DNA of 64,000 nucleotides from an uncultured Candidatus Melainabacteria bacterium (GTDB taxonomy: Bacteria > Cyanobacteriota > Vampirovibrionia > Gastranaerophilales > Gastranaerophilaceae). Below are positions 34,037 to 43,055 of the stretch, piece by piece. Made by a program: the position numbers and the translations under genes. Positions within the stretch are counted from its first letter, which is position 1. Each line of letters opens with the position of its first letter. Under the pieces are notes generated by a model, which was not told where the DNA came from, searched no databases, and saw nothing but the letters and a program-made list of their open reading frames with translations. The stretch is taken from the NCBI GenBank assembly GCA_934700385.1, contig CAKUXO010000002.1, positions 35,255-99,254 on the forward strand, given 5' to 3'.

Positions 34037-36505
34037 TTATCTTAAAGATAAGCCTATTATATTTTTTTCAAGCCCTGCTTTAATTTTATTTATTTCAGCT
34101 TGAATAATGTCATCTGTAAGGGTTTTGTTTTCATCTTGTAAAATAATTCTAAAAGCAAGAGATTTTTTACCATCTTCAATTTTATCCCCCTCATAAATAT
34201 CAAAAACTTTTGAAGATTTGAAAATTTCTTTTGAGGCAACTTTTTTAATTGCTTTATTAATTTCTTCAATTGTTGTTGTTCTATCTACGCTTAGGGCGAT
34301 ATCTCTTTGAATAGCGCCAAATACAGGCAATTTTTTGAATTTTGCTGTTGTTGGTGTAATTGAAGATAAAATTTCTTCTAAATTAATTTCAAAAATATAA
34401 AGAGGTTGATTTAATTTTAATTTATCCCCTAAAACAGGATGAAGTGTACCTATATAGCCAATTGGTTCTTTGGTTTTGCTTCCAAGAAGTGAAATTGTAG
34501 CTGCTTGCGCTGGGTGGATAAATTCGTGGCTTTTCATATCGTTTTCGTTAAATTTTTTGAAAACAATTCTTTTTGAAATTCCAAGTTTTTCAAAAAGCCC
34601 TTCTAATACACCTTTTAAGGTGAAAAAGTCATCTTTTTTATTTAAGTATAGGCTATTATTAACTTGACCAAAAATACATCCAGAAAGTTTTCTTGTTTCT
34701 TCAACACCTGAATTATCAAGGGTTGGCGCTTCTTTTTGAAGATAAGTTTTACCTATTTCATAAAGTCTGAATGTTTTTTGTCCGTTATCAAAATTGTTTT
34801 TAACAACTTCAAGCATATTAGGCATTAAGTTTTGCCTTAAGGTTGAAAAATCTTCGCTGTGCGGATTTTTAACTTCAATTTTCTTTTCTTCATCTAATGG
34901 TTGTAAAAACATATTACATAAGTTTTTGCCGATTAATGAACTTGTGATAATTTCATCAAAACCAAAAGAAAGCATTGTTTCATTAACTTTTTTAAGTGTT
35001 CTTGTGTCAAAGCTAATTGTTGCGCCTTGTGAAATATTTGGAATTTGAGGAGTGATTTTATCAAAGCCATCAATTCTTGAAACTTCTTCAATTAAATCTA
35101 TTTCACGATAAACATCGTTGTATCTCCAACTTGGAACTTTGAATTTTGCAGCCATTTCATTTTTGCCTAAAAGCTCAAAACCAAGATTTTCAAGAATTTC
35201 AATAGAGCGTTCTTGAGGAATTTCAATTCCTAAAATTCTTTTAATTTCAGAGTTTCTTAAAGTAATTTCAATGTCATCAAGTTTATCAAAACCTGTTTTA
35301 ACAATTCCTTCAAATTTTGCGTTTGCATATTTTTCAAGTAGTTCAATAGAGCGATATTGCGCTTTTTGAACCATCTCAATGTCAATTCCTCTTTCATATC
35401 TGCTTGAAGCGTCTGAACGATAGCCCACGCTTTTAGCAGATTTTCTGTTTGTATGTGGTGTAAAATATGCTGCTTCAAGGGCTATATTTTTTGTTTCGTT
35501 ATCGATTTCAGAATTTAATCCGCCAAAAACACCCCCAATGCAAACAGGTTTTTCTTTTGTTGCAATAACGACACTAACATCTTTTGTTAATTTTCTTTCA
35601 ACTTCATCAATTGTTATAATTGATTCATTTTCTTTTGCGTATCTTGCGCAAAGATATCCGTTTAATTTGTCAAAATCAAAAGCATGTTGCGGAGTTCCCA
35701 TTTCAAGCATAACATAATTTGTAATATCAACAATGTTATTAATTGGGCGCATGCCGGCAGCTGTCACCCTTCTTTGAATAAAATCTGGAGAAGGTTTTAT
35801 TTCTAAATTTTTTAAAATTGCAACAGAATAATATTTACAAGCGTCATCATCTAAAATTTCAACTTCAAAGTTTTGCGCTTTTAAATCATAAGTTTTATAT
35901 TCAACTTGTTTCATTTTTCGATTAAATAATGCGCTTAATTCTCTTGCAATACCGATAACGCTCATTTGATCCCCACGGTTTGCAGTTGGTGCTGTGTGGA
36001 AAATGATTTCATCTTTTAAATTCATTAATTTTTCAAGAGGTTGATTAAGTTCAACATTATCATAAATTCTGTTTAAGATTAAAATGCCGTCTTCTTCTTG
36101 AAGTCCAACAAGTCCAAGTTCATCTTGAGAACACAACATTCCTTGAGATTCAACTCCTCTAATTGTTGCAGGGGCAAGTTCAAATTGTTCGCCTGTTTTT
36201 CTATCTAAAACTTTTGAACCAACACTTGCATAAGGAATTATTTGACCAACTTCTATGTTTTGCGCACCGCAAACAACTTTTTTCTCACTTCCGCCTAAAT
36301 CTAGGGTAACTAAATGAAGTTTATCAGCGTTTGGGTGATTGTCAATTTTGATAATTTTTGCAGTTTTGATATTTTCAAAAGACGGTTTTTTATATTCTAT
36401 TTCTTCAACTTCAAGCCCGCTCATAGTAAGTTTGTGGGCAATTTCTTCCGGCTCTATTCCGGCTAATTCAACATATTCATTAAGCCATTCGTATGAAACT
36501 TGCAT
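34037..36505 (-). CDS. pheT: Phenylalanyl-tRNA synthetase beta subunit
   Basis: An 822-residue beta subunit of the heterotetrameric enzyme. From the N-terminus: the YEWLNEYV start, an EMAP-type tRNA-binding domain (about 40-150, with NADKLHLVTLDLG), B3/B4 editing-type domains with KSAKSVGYRSDASSRYERGID, the B5 domain, a catalytic-like core and the C-terminal FDX-ACB domain ending in IIQAEINKIKAGLEKNIIGLSLR. The pheS alpha subunit is not adjacent, so the pair is split in this genome. It shares a terminator with the upstream-strand neighbour. Confidence 0.96.
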   Translation of the reverse strand: MQVSYEWLNEYVELAGIEPEEIAHKLTMSGLEVEEIEYKKPSFENIKTAKIIKIDNHPNADKLHLVTLDLGGSEKKVVCGAQNIEVGQIIPYASVGSKVLDRKTGEQFELAPATIRGVESQGMLCSQDELGLVGLQEEDGILILNRIYDNVELNQPLEKLMNLKDEIIFHTAPTANRGDQMSVIGIARELSALFNRKMKQVEYKTYDLKAQNFEVEILDDDACKYYSVAILKNLEIKPSPDFIQRRVTAAGMRPINNIVDITNYVMLEMGTPQHAFDFDKLNGYLCARYAKENESIITIDEVERKLTKDVSVVIATKEKPVCIGGVFGGLNSEIDNETKNIALEAAYFTPHTNRKSAKSVGYRSDASSRYERGIDIEMVQKAQYRSIELLEKYANAKFEGIVKTGFDKLDDIEITLRNSEIKRILGIEIPQERSIEILENLGFELLGKNEMAAKFKVPSWRYNDVYREIDLIEEVSRIDGFDKITPQIPNISQGATISFDTRTLKKVNETMLSFGFDEIITSSLIGKNLCNMFLQPLDEEKKIEVKNPHSEDFSTLRQNLMPNMLEVVKNNFDNGQKTFRLYEIGKTYLQKEAPTLDNSGVEETRKLSGCIFGQVNNSLYLNKKDDFFTLKGVLEGLFEKLGISKRIVFKKFNENDMKSHEFIHPAQAATISLLGSKTKEPIGYIGTLHPVLGDKLKLNQPLYIFEINLEEILSSITPTTAKFKKLPVFGAIQRDIALSVDRTTTIEEINKAIKKVASKEIFKSSKVFDIYEGDKIEDGKKSLAFRIILQDENKTLTDDIIQAEINKIKAGLEKNIIGLSLR

Positions 36506-36552
36506 TTTTACTTCCTTTTTAATCTCTTTTTTAGTTTTATTATACTATAAAC

Positions 36553-36582
36553 AAAAAAATAGGTTCATTTTATTGAACCTAT
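36553..36582 (-). terminator. Terminator after the 36.6-kb membrane protein gene
   Basis: On the minus strand ATAGGTTCA and TGAACCTAT form a 9-bp stem followed by a poly-T run. It separates the membrane protein gene from pheT. Confidence 0.85.
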
Positions 36583-36618
36583 TAAAATGCGTTATTAATA
36601 ATAGCTTGTAAATAAAAT

Positions 36619-37689
36619 TTATGCTTTTTGAAGTAAGTCTTGTGCGACTTTTCTTTCAAAAGTTGAGCTTTTTTCATTTGTTAAGATTTTTGTTAACTTT
36701 TCTTCTGAATATCCTTGATATCTTTTTAAATATCTTTGATAAGCAGGATGTGAAACTTCTTTTTTAGCTTTTCTTTTGATTGAATTTTCTTGCGTTTTTG
36801 TTTTATTTGCTTCCATTTTTGCTTTTTGTTCTTTTGTTACAGGTGGCAAGTTGCTTTTTCTTAATCTTTCTTTTTTATTTTCTTCTCGTTTTAAATAAGA
36901 ATTTTCTCTTACTTTTTTAGCTTTTAATTCAACGTCAATTGCTTCATTTTCTGCTCTTTTAGCTAAAATTTTATTTTTATGAGTTGGATTTTGCTCATAA
37001 ATTCCTTTTTGTATTGCAGCTTTTTGTTGTGCTTCTTCTGTAATTCTATGGCTTTTAAGAATGTTTTGGTTATATTCATGAACTTTTATTCCTTGGTTTA
37101 AATTTTTAATTTCACCATTAGAATTTTTAATGCTTTTCATATTTTCTTTTGAAGCTTTTACGGCTTGTTTTTCATTTTCAAGAAGTTGCGCTCTTGTTTG
37201 TGAAACCGCTTTTTTAACTTCTTTTTTACTTTCTTTATCTAAATTTTTAGTGACTGCTTTTCTTGTTGTTGAATAGTTTTCGCCACTTAGGATTTTTTCA
37301 TTTGCTTCTTGGATAATTTCACTTGTTGCTTTTGGTGTTATGGCTTCTTTAGTTGCTTCATTGACAACCTCTTTAACAACTTTATCAGCGGCTTTTACTT
37401 CTTCACCTACGTTTGAAATAGCTTCAGATGCAGCGTTTGCAGCTTTATTTGAAACAGTTTCATTTATAACATTTGATTTTCCATGTTTAACTGCGGCAGC
37501 AATTCCTAGCCCTGCAATAGCTATAGAACCAAGTGCAATTAAGCTTTTACATAATTTTTTCTTGCCATCATCTAAATTATCATATTTATTTTTTATATTT
37601 TGAATTGGTTTTGGTAATTCTTTTTTAGAGTTGTTAATTTGATTTGTTGTTGCTGAAAAATTAACTGCTGATGTTGAATTTATGCTCAT
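36619..37689 (-). CDS. Basic coiled-coil protein with one membrane helix and leader motif
   Basis: A 356-residue protein of unknown function. Residues 1-18 (with VNFSATTNQ) resemble the Asn-rich leaders of other genes in the window. One hydrophobic helix lies at about 46-67 (SLIALGSIAIAGLGIAAAV); the remaining ~290 residues are Lys/Glu/Asn-rich and helical, with long charged coiled-coil-like stretches and an RYQGYSEEKLTKIL end. The topology could be bitopic with a large helical domain. No enzymatic motifs. A clean terminator follows. Confidence 0.65.
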   Translation of the reverse strand: MSINSTSAVNFSATTNQINNSKKELPKPIQNIKNKYDNLDDGKKKLCKSLIALGSIAIAGLGIAAAVKHGKSNVINETVSNKAANAASEAISNVGEEVKAADKVVKEVVNEATKEAITPKATSEIIQEANEKILSGENYSTTRKAVTKNLDKESKKEVKKAVSQTRAQLLENEKQAVKASKENMKSIKNSNGEIKNLNQGIKVHEYNQNILKSHRITEEAQQKAAIQKGIYEQNPTHKNKILAKRAENEAIDVELKAKKVRENSYLKREENKKERLRKSNLPPVTKEQKAKMEANKTKTQENSIKRKAKKEVSHPAYQRYLKRYQGYSEEKLTKILTNEKSSTFERKVAQDLLQKA

Positions 37690-37810
37690 TTCTATATTCC
37701 TTAAAAATATCTACATATATATTAAAACTCAAAAAACTAAAAAGTTGTTAAAAAAATTGGATATTTTACATCAAAAAAATCATAATATAGATATAGTGCG
37801 ACATTACAGC

Positions 37811-37846
37811 TTAACAAAAGTTAATATAAACTGATATAGTATATCA
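37811..37846 (+). promoter_or_regulatory. Promoter and overlapping palindrome for the second XRE gene
   Basis: TTAACA (37811-37816) and TATAGT (37835-37840) are separated by 18 bases. A perfect 7-1-7 palindrome (TGATATA, G, TATATCA; 37832-37846) overlaps the -10 hexamer, and a GATATAGT half-site recurs about 40 bases upstream (near 37791). This is the classical arrangement for negative autoregulation. Confidence 0.55.
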
Positions 37847-37891
37847 AATTTAGTAAAAAAACTACATACAGTATCGCAAAAAGGTCAAAAA

Positions 37892-38230
37892 GTGAACATA
37901 AAAAACGAATTTGGTTTAAAAATCAAAAGAATGAGAAAATATAAAAAATTAACCCAAGAACAACTTGCAGAGCTAATTGATATCTCTCCAAGAAATCTTT
38001 CGGCTATTGAAGTTGGCTCAAGTTTTCCAAAAGCTGAAACCTTAGAGAAAATTTTAATTGCTTTGAATATTTCTCTTGATGATCTTTTTGAAGCGAATTT
38101 TTTTCAAAATAATGAATTGCTTTATGAAAATATAATTAATAATATTAAATATTTGAAAAATGATTATAAAAAATTAGAAGCTATTAATAACATCGTTAAT
38201 TTATTAATAAATCAGGATGTTTATAAATAA
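37892..38230 (+). CDS. XRE-family HTH regulator (second)
   Basis: A 112-residue Cro/C1-type regulator with a helix-turn-helix at about 7-66 (FGLKIKRMRKYKKLTQEQLAELIDISPRNLSAIE) and a helical Asn/Leu-rich tail. The start is GTG at 37892, with AAAAGG at ribosome-binding distance. A 7-1-7 palindrome overlaps its promoter, so autorepression is likely. It is separated from def by 38 bases, which could indicate cotranscription, but no functional connection is evident. Confidence 0.88.
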   Translation: MNIKNEFGLKIKRMRKYKKLTQEQLAELIDISPRNLSAIEVGSSFPKAETLEKILIALNISLDDLFEANFFQNNELLYENIINNIKYLKNDYKKLEAINNIVNLLINQDVYK

Positions 38231-38268
38231 TATTTGTTAGATATTAAATAATGTGCTAAAATTCAGTT

Positions 38269-38883
38269 ATGTCTATTTTAAAAATTATTGAATATGGTGA
38301 CCCGATTTTAAGGGCACATTCTAAGGAAGTTACAAAAGTATCTAAAAAAATTAAAACTTTAATTATGGATATGCTTGATACAATGTATCATGCTAATGGT
38401 GTTGGTTTAGCGGCACCGCAAGTTGGTGAAAATTTAAGGATTTTTGTTATAGATGTTTCAGATCCATCTGGACCAATTAATCCTTTAGTTTTTGTTAACC
38501 CTAAAATAATTAAAAAATCAGGCGCAATTAACAGCTATGAGGGCTGTTTGAGTTTTCCAAAAGCCTATACAAACGTACGCCGCTATAAAAATGTTATGAT
38601 AAAAGCTCTTGATATTAATGGGCGTCCATTTATTAAAGAAGCTAAAGATGGCGAGCTTTTAGCCCGTGCAATTCAACATGAATTTGATCATTTAGATGGA
38701 AAATTATTCATTGACCACTGTAGAAATCGTTTTGAAGCTGATGAAGTTTTAAAGAAATTCAACTTAAAACCAATTGAAGTTGATAAATTAATAGATGAAG
38801 AATTTTTAGAAGAAGAAATTGTTGCTTTTGAAAAAGAGCACCCTGAAATTGCTGAAAAACAAAAACAAGAGGAACAAGGTTAA
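38269..38883 (+). CDS. def: Peptide deformylase
   Basis: A 204-residue iron-type metallohydrolase that removes the N-formyl group from nascent proteins. It has all three motifs: GVGLAAPQVG, EGCLSFP (metal-binding Cys) and QHEFDHLDG (HExxH). The C-terminal extension of about 30 residues is Glu/Lys-rich. Its stop precedes fmt by 6 bases, giving the usual def-fmt functional pair of deformylation and Met-tRNA formylation. Confidence 0.97.
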   Translation: MSILKIIEYGDPILRAHSKEVTKVSKKIKTLIMDMLDTMYHANGVGLAAPQVGENLRIFVIDVSDPSGPINPLVFVNPKIIKKSGAINSYEGCLSFPKAYTNVRRYKNVMIKALDINGRPFIKEAKDGELLARAIQHEFDHLDGKLFIDHCRNRFEADEVLKKFNLKPIEVDKLIDEEFLEEEIVAFEKEHPEIAEKQKQEEQG

Positions 38884-38889
38884 AAAATA

Positions 38890-39840
38890 ATGGAAAATAA
38901 AATTAAAATTGTTTTTTTTGCAACTCCTGATATCGCACTTGAAAGTTTTAAATTTTTCATAAATTCCCCTGATTATGAGGTTTTAGCCCTTGTTACTCAA
39001 AAAGCGAAACCTCAAAATAGAGGTAAAAAAATTGTTGAAAGAAATATAACTCGTCTTGCAAAAGAAAACAATATCAAGGTTTTTGAGCCGATTAAAATTT
39101 CAAAAGAGCCCGAAATAATTAATGAATTAAAAAGTTTAAATGCTGATTTTTTCATTACTTTTGCTTTTGGTCAAATTTTATCTCAAGAAGTTATTGATAT
39201 TCCAAAATTCGATATAATCAATCTCCACGCAAGTTTATTACCTTTATATCGTGGTGCTAATCCAATTTGTCAATGTATTGAAGATGGTGCAAAATATACG
39301 GGTATTACAACAATGAAAACCGTTCTTGCGCTTGATAGCGGAGATATTTGTTTACAAGAAAAAATTGAAATTCCTCTTGAAATGAATGTTATTGATTTAA
39401 TGGAAAAAATTTCTTCTCTTTCACCAGAACTTTTGGATAAAACCCTTAAAGGCTTGTATAATAAGACTCTTAAGGCAATTCATCAAGATGATAGCAAGGC
39501 AACTTTTACTAAAAAAATCAAAAAAGAAGAAAAATTAATCGATTGGAATATGAATGCTTTTGATTTACATAATAAAATCAGAAGTATGTATAAAATTAAC
39601 ACTAATCACACATTTTTCAATGGGAAAATCGTTAAAGTTTTAAAAACAATTCCTCTTGAAACTTTAAATTGCTCTTGTGGAACAGTTGAAGAAGTTGCAA
39701 AAGATGGTATTATTGTTGGCTGTAAAAATGGCGCAATTAAACTTTTAACGGTTAAACCCGAAGGAAAGGGCGAAATGCAAGCAAACGCTTGGGCATGTGG
39801 CGCAAGAATTAAAAAGGGAGATTGTTTTACAAATGGATAA
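38890..39840 (+). CDS. fmt: Methionyl-tRNA formyltransferase
   Basis: A 316-residue enzyme transferring a formyl group from 10-formyl-tetrahydrofolate to initiator Met-tRNA. The N-terminal hydrolase-like domain has INLHASLLPLYRGANPICQ with the catalytic-loop consensus, and the C-terminal OB-like domain includes TVEEVAKDGIIVGCKNGAIKLLTV. It is downstream of def. Its last 8 bases overlap the start of the chorismate mutase gene, a translational coupling. Confidence 0.96.
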   Translation: MENKIKIVFFATPDIALESFKFFINSPDYEVLALVTQKAKPQNRGKKIVERNITRLAKENNIKVFEPIKISKEPEIINELKSLNADFFITFAFGQILSQEVIDIPKFDIINLHASLLPLYRGANPICQCIEDGAKYTGITTMKTVLALDSGDICLQEKIEIPLEMNVIDLMEKISSLSPELLDKTLKGLYNKTLKAIHQDDSKATFTKKIKKEEKLIDWNMNAFDLHNKIRSMYKINTNHTFFNGKIVKVLKTIPLETLNCSCGTVEEVAKDGIIVGCKNGAIKLLTVKPEGKGEMQANAWACGARIKKGDCFTNG

Positions 39841-40213
39841 AATAATCTATTCAAGAGGGATTAGAGGTGCAATTACCCTTGAAGATAATTCTAGGGAAGA
39901 AATTGAAAAAGCAACGGTTGAGCTTTTAGATAAAATGTTAAAAGAAAATGAAATTGAAATTGAAGATATTTCTTTTGCAATTTTTACCTTAACAAAAGAC
40001 TTAAATGCTGATTTTCCTGCTAAATATGCTCGCTTAAAATGTGGGTTTCAATTTGTTCCTATGATGTGTTATTTTGAGCTTGATGTTGAAAATTCTTTAG
40101 AAAAATGTCTTAGAATTCTTTTAAACGTTAACACAACAAAAACTCAAAAAGAAATTAAACACATCTATTTAAAAGGTGCGGCAAGTTTAAGAAAAGATTT
40201 TAAAAACAATTAA
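39833..40213 (+). CDS. aroH: Monofunctional chorismate mutase, AroH type
   Basis: A 126-residue chorismate mutase (chorismate to prephenate, for Phe/Tyr synthesis). Key stretches match the AroH fold: RGIRGAITLEDNSREEIEKA, EDISFAIFTLTKDLNADFPAKYAR with the catalytic Arg, and the tail IKHIYLKGAASLRKDF. The start at 39833 overlaps fmt by 8 bases. The AGGGAG ribosome-binding site is somewhat far from the ATG. Prephenate-pathway neighbours are not in the window. Confidence 0.93.
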   Translation: MDKIIYSRGIRGAITLEDNSREEIEKATVELLDKMLKENEIEIEDISFAIFTLTKDLNADFPAKYARLKCGFQFVPMMCYFELDVENSLEKCLRILLNVNTTKTQKEIKHIYLKGAASLRKDFKNN

Positions 40214-40227
40214 CTTAGGAAGAAAAA

Positions 40228-41565
40228 ATGACAAAAATAATCAAAAAAGAAGAAATACCTTATCCTTTTTTAGAAAAACCTTTAAAGCTTTTTACTTTTG
40301 AAAATGGATTCAAGGTTGTTTTTGCTTATAAAGATAGCCCTATGATTAACATTAGTTCTTGGGTTAAAACAGGTTCAATTAATGAAAACAACGAAAACAA
40401 CGGTGTTTCTCATTTTGTTGAACACCTTTTGTTTAAAGGAACAACTAAATTTCCAGCCGGTGTTTTTGATAAAACAATGGAGCGCCTTGGCGGAATAATT
40501 AATGCTGCAACTTGGAAAGATTACACATTTTTTTATATAAATATTCCAAAAGAACATTCTAAAATTGCTCTTGAAATGCACGCTGATATGATGGTTGACG
40601 CTATTTTTCCTATTGAAGAAATAGGCCCTGAATTTGACCCAAATAAAAAAGCCCCCGAACAAAAGCGTGAAAGATATGTTGTTATTGAAGAAATTAGAAT
40701 GGGTGAAGATAATAATTGGAGAAAAGTTTATAAAAATCTTAATTCAATTATGTATGAAAAACATCCTTATAAACGTGAAGTAATAGGTACAAAAGAAATA
40801 ATTGCTTCAATATCTCGAGATGAAATTTTTAAATATTATAAAACTTTCTACACTCCTCAAAACATTACAACAATTGTTACAGGGGATTTTGACGAAGAAA
40901 ATATGATTGATTTAATTCAAAAGAATTTTATTTTTAAAGAATGCCCTGAAATTTCTAAATGCACTCCTGATTTTAAAATTCCTGAAATTAAAATCAAAAA
41001 TCCTGATACTATTGTTGAATATAGCGACGTTCAAACAGGCTATATTATGCTTGGTGCACTTTGTGATAGTGCTAAAAATCAAAAAGAAACAATCGCTCTT
41101 GATTTAATTTCAACAATTTTAGGGGACGGCAAAAGTTCAAGATTATATTCTGATTTAATTGAAAACGCTTCAAACCCTCATTATTATCAGCTTGAAAGCT
41201 GCCATTATCAATTTAAAGACGGTGATAATTTCTTTATTGAAGCAAACTTTGACCCAACTAAAAAAGATATTGTTATTGAAGAATTAAAAAAACATCTTTT
41301 AGATATGCAAAAAATTTCACCTGAAGAATTAAACAAAGCTAAGAAACGTTTTAAGGTGAATTTTGCACAAGATTCTGAAATGGTTTCAGATATTTCTGAC
41401 ACAATCGGTTATTATATGACAGTTTGCGATGATGTTTCAAAAGCGCAAAAACAGCTTGAAATTTTAGATGAAATAGATTGCGATTATTTATCTGAAATTG
41501 TTAAAAAATATCTAAACCCTGAATGTGTTTCAATTAGTTTAATCTTACCTTTGGAGGGTAAATAA
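40228..41565 (+). CDS. M16 zinc metallopeptidase, active subunit
   Basis: A 445-residue M16B-type peptidase with an intact inverted zinc motif HFVEH (H62, E65, H66) in NNGVSHFVEHLLFKGT, followed by IEEIRMGEDN with the third ligand glutamate. The second half has LGDGKSSRLYSDLIE, typical of M16. It is one base from the downstream M16 gene, which lacks the zinc motif, an arrangement that predicts a heterodimer of catalytic and regulatory chains like the mitochondrial processing peptidase. AGGAAG is the ribosome-binding site. No signal peptide is seen. Confidence 0.93.
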   Translation: MTKIIKKEEIPYPFLEKPLKLFTFENGFKVVFAYKDSPMINISSWVKTGSINENNENNGVSHFVEHLLFKGTTKFPAGVFDKTMERLGGIINAATWKDYTFFYINIPKEHSKIALEMHADMMVDAIFPIEEIGPEFDPNKKAPEQKRERYVVIEEIRMGEDNNWRKVYKNLNSIMYEKHPYKREVIGTKEIIASISRDEIFKYYKTFYTPQNITTIVTGDFDEENMIDLIQKNFIFKECPEISKCTPDFKIPEIKIKNPDTIVEYSDVQTGYIMLGALCDSAKNQKETIALDLISTILGDGKSSRLYSDLIENASNPHYYQLESCHYQFKDGDNFFIEANFDPTKKDIVIEELKKHLLDMQKISPEELNKAKKRFKVNFAQDSEMVSDISDTIGYYMTVCDDVSKAQKQLEILDEIDCDYLSEIVKKYLNPECVSISLILPLEGK

Positions 41566-41566
41566 A

Positions 41567-42793
41567 ATGGAATTAATTAATAAAAATGATATAAATATTT
41601 TGCTTCAAAAAATGCCAAAAACCCCAAGAATGTGCCTTAATTTATTTTTTAAGGTTAATAAAAAACAAAAGTTTAATGGCATAAATTCAATTATGGCAAG
41701 GCTTTTATTGCAAGGCACAAAAAAATATTCAGCCCTTCAATTAGCTCAAGAATTTGAAAATGAATGTATAGATATTTCAGTTAAATCTAAGCAAGATTAC
41801 ATTAAAATGAGCGTTGTTTTTCTTAACGAAGATTTAAAGCTTGCTTTTGAATTGGTTAGAGAATTGCTTTTAAATTCAACTTTTGATGGTTTTGAAAAAG
41901 AAATTTTTAAATTAAAAGGTGAAATTGCTTCTGATTTAGACAATCCTCGTTTTAAATTATCTGATTGTTTTGTTAAAAACATTTTTCAAAATCATCCATA
42001 TTCTGAAACTCATACAAACATTTTAGAAACTTTAGATAAAATTTCAAAAGAAGATATTTTAAATGCTTATAAAGATATGTTTTTAAATCAAAAGGCGGTT
42101 GTTTTAGTTGGAGATTGGCAAAATCAAGATGAAATAGTTGATTTAATTAAAAGTAATTTTGATTTTATGACTTCAAAAAATACCTTTGATGAAATTGAAA
42201 ATATTTTCTTAAATCATAATGAAAAAGATGAAACCCTTTGGCTTACTAAAAATGACGCACAACAGGCTCAAATTATTCAAGGTTGCTTGGTTGAAAGTTT
42301 TAATTCTAATAAAACTTATGCTCTAACTTTAATGAATAATATTTTGGGTGGTTCTGGGCTTTCATGTCGCTTATTTGTTAATTTAAGAGATAAACAAGGG
42401 CTTGCATACACTGTTAGAAGCCAATATGAAACTTTGTTACATAGCGCTATTTTTAATATGTATATTGGAACAGCCCCTCAAAACATTAAAAAATCTCTTG
42501 AAGGTTTTAAAATCGAACTTTCAAAATTAGCGCAAGATTATGTTTCAGATGAAGAATTAATCGGCGCAAAAGAATCTATTTCAGGAAGATTAAAATATTT
42601 CACTCAAAATAATGCTCAAATTGCCGCTGTTAATGGCTATAACTATATTATGGGCTTAGGTTTAGATTATAATGATAAATTTTTAGATGAAATTAAAAAA
42701 ATTACTAAAGATGACATTAAAAATATCGCAAATGAAATTTTAAACAAGCCAAAATTGAATGTTATAATTTGTCCTGATGAATATAGATATTAA
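41567..42793 (+). CDS. M16 family protein, inactive partner subunit
   Basis: A 408-residue M16 homologue in which the zinc motif is absent: the equivalent region reads NGINSIMARLLLQGTKKY. The C-terminal half retains LGGSGLSCRLFVNLRDKQGLAYTVRSQYE, typical of M16 partner chains. It starts one base after the previous stop. Loss of the motif marks it as the non-catalytic subunit of a heterodimer, where it would form half of the chamber. Possible roles are protein or peptide turnover. Confidence 0.92.
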   Translation: MELINKNDINILLQKMPKTPRMCLNLFFKVNKKQKFNGINSIMARLLLQGTKKYSALQLAQEFENECIDISVKSKQDYIKMSVVFLNEDLKLAFELVRELLLNSTFDGFEKEIFKLKGEIASDLDNPRFKLSDCFVKNIFQNHPYSETHTNILETLDKISKEDILNAYKDMFLNQKAVVLVGDWQNQDEIVDLIKSNFDFMTSKNTFDEIENIFLNHNEKDETLWLTKNDAQQAQIIQGCLVESFNSNKTYALTLMNNILGGSGLSCRLFVNLRDKQGLAYTVRSQYETLLHSAIFNMYIGTAPQNIKKSLEGFKIELSKLAQDYVSDEELIGAKESISGRLKYFTQNNAQIAAVNGYNYIMGLGLDYNDKFLDEIKKITKDDIKNIANEILNKPKLNVIICPDEYRY

Positions 42794-42822
42794 GTTTTAT
42801 TAAGCAAATAAATAATTTCAAA

Positions 42823-42862
42823 AAACCCTAAAATGTTATTATATCAACGTTTTAGGGTTTAA
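42823..42862 (+). terminator. Hairpin after the M16 pair
   Basis: AAACCCTAAAATGTT and AACGTTTTAGGGTTT make a 15-bp stem with a 10-base loop. The following tract is only moderately T-rich, so it could also be an RNA-stabilising hairpin. Confidence 0.65.
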
Positions 42863-42864
42863 TA

Positions 42865-42983
42865 CTATATTTGTATTACATTTCTTAATAAAGACTATCT
42901 TTTTTCTTTTAAAAAGGTTATTATAGTTATGTTGTTAATGCTTCGGCTAGTATGCGAATTGGGGTGTAAACCCCATTTTTTTT
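42865..42983 (+). ncRNA. Possible small RNA ending in a terminator
   Basis: A gene-free stretch with a weak promoter-like TATAGT near 42925 and a perfect 6-bp terminator at its right end (TGGGGT/ACCCCA and poly-T). A short transcript of 60-100 bases could arise here, or this may be read-through from upstream. No known RNA family is recognised. Confidence 0.25.
42960..42983 (+). terminator. Rho-independent terminator
   Basis: TGGGGT and ACCCCA around a GTAA loop, followed by eight T residues. It lies well after the M16 pair and before the RipA-type gene, which implies a separate transcript ends here. Confidence 0.85.
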
Positions 42984-43055
42984 CCAAAAAATACTCCGTT
43001 TATATTAATTCTTTTGGTTAGAATTATGATAAACTAACCTTGAAAGGAGTGTTCA

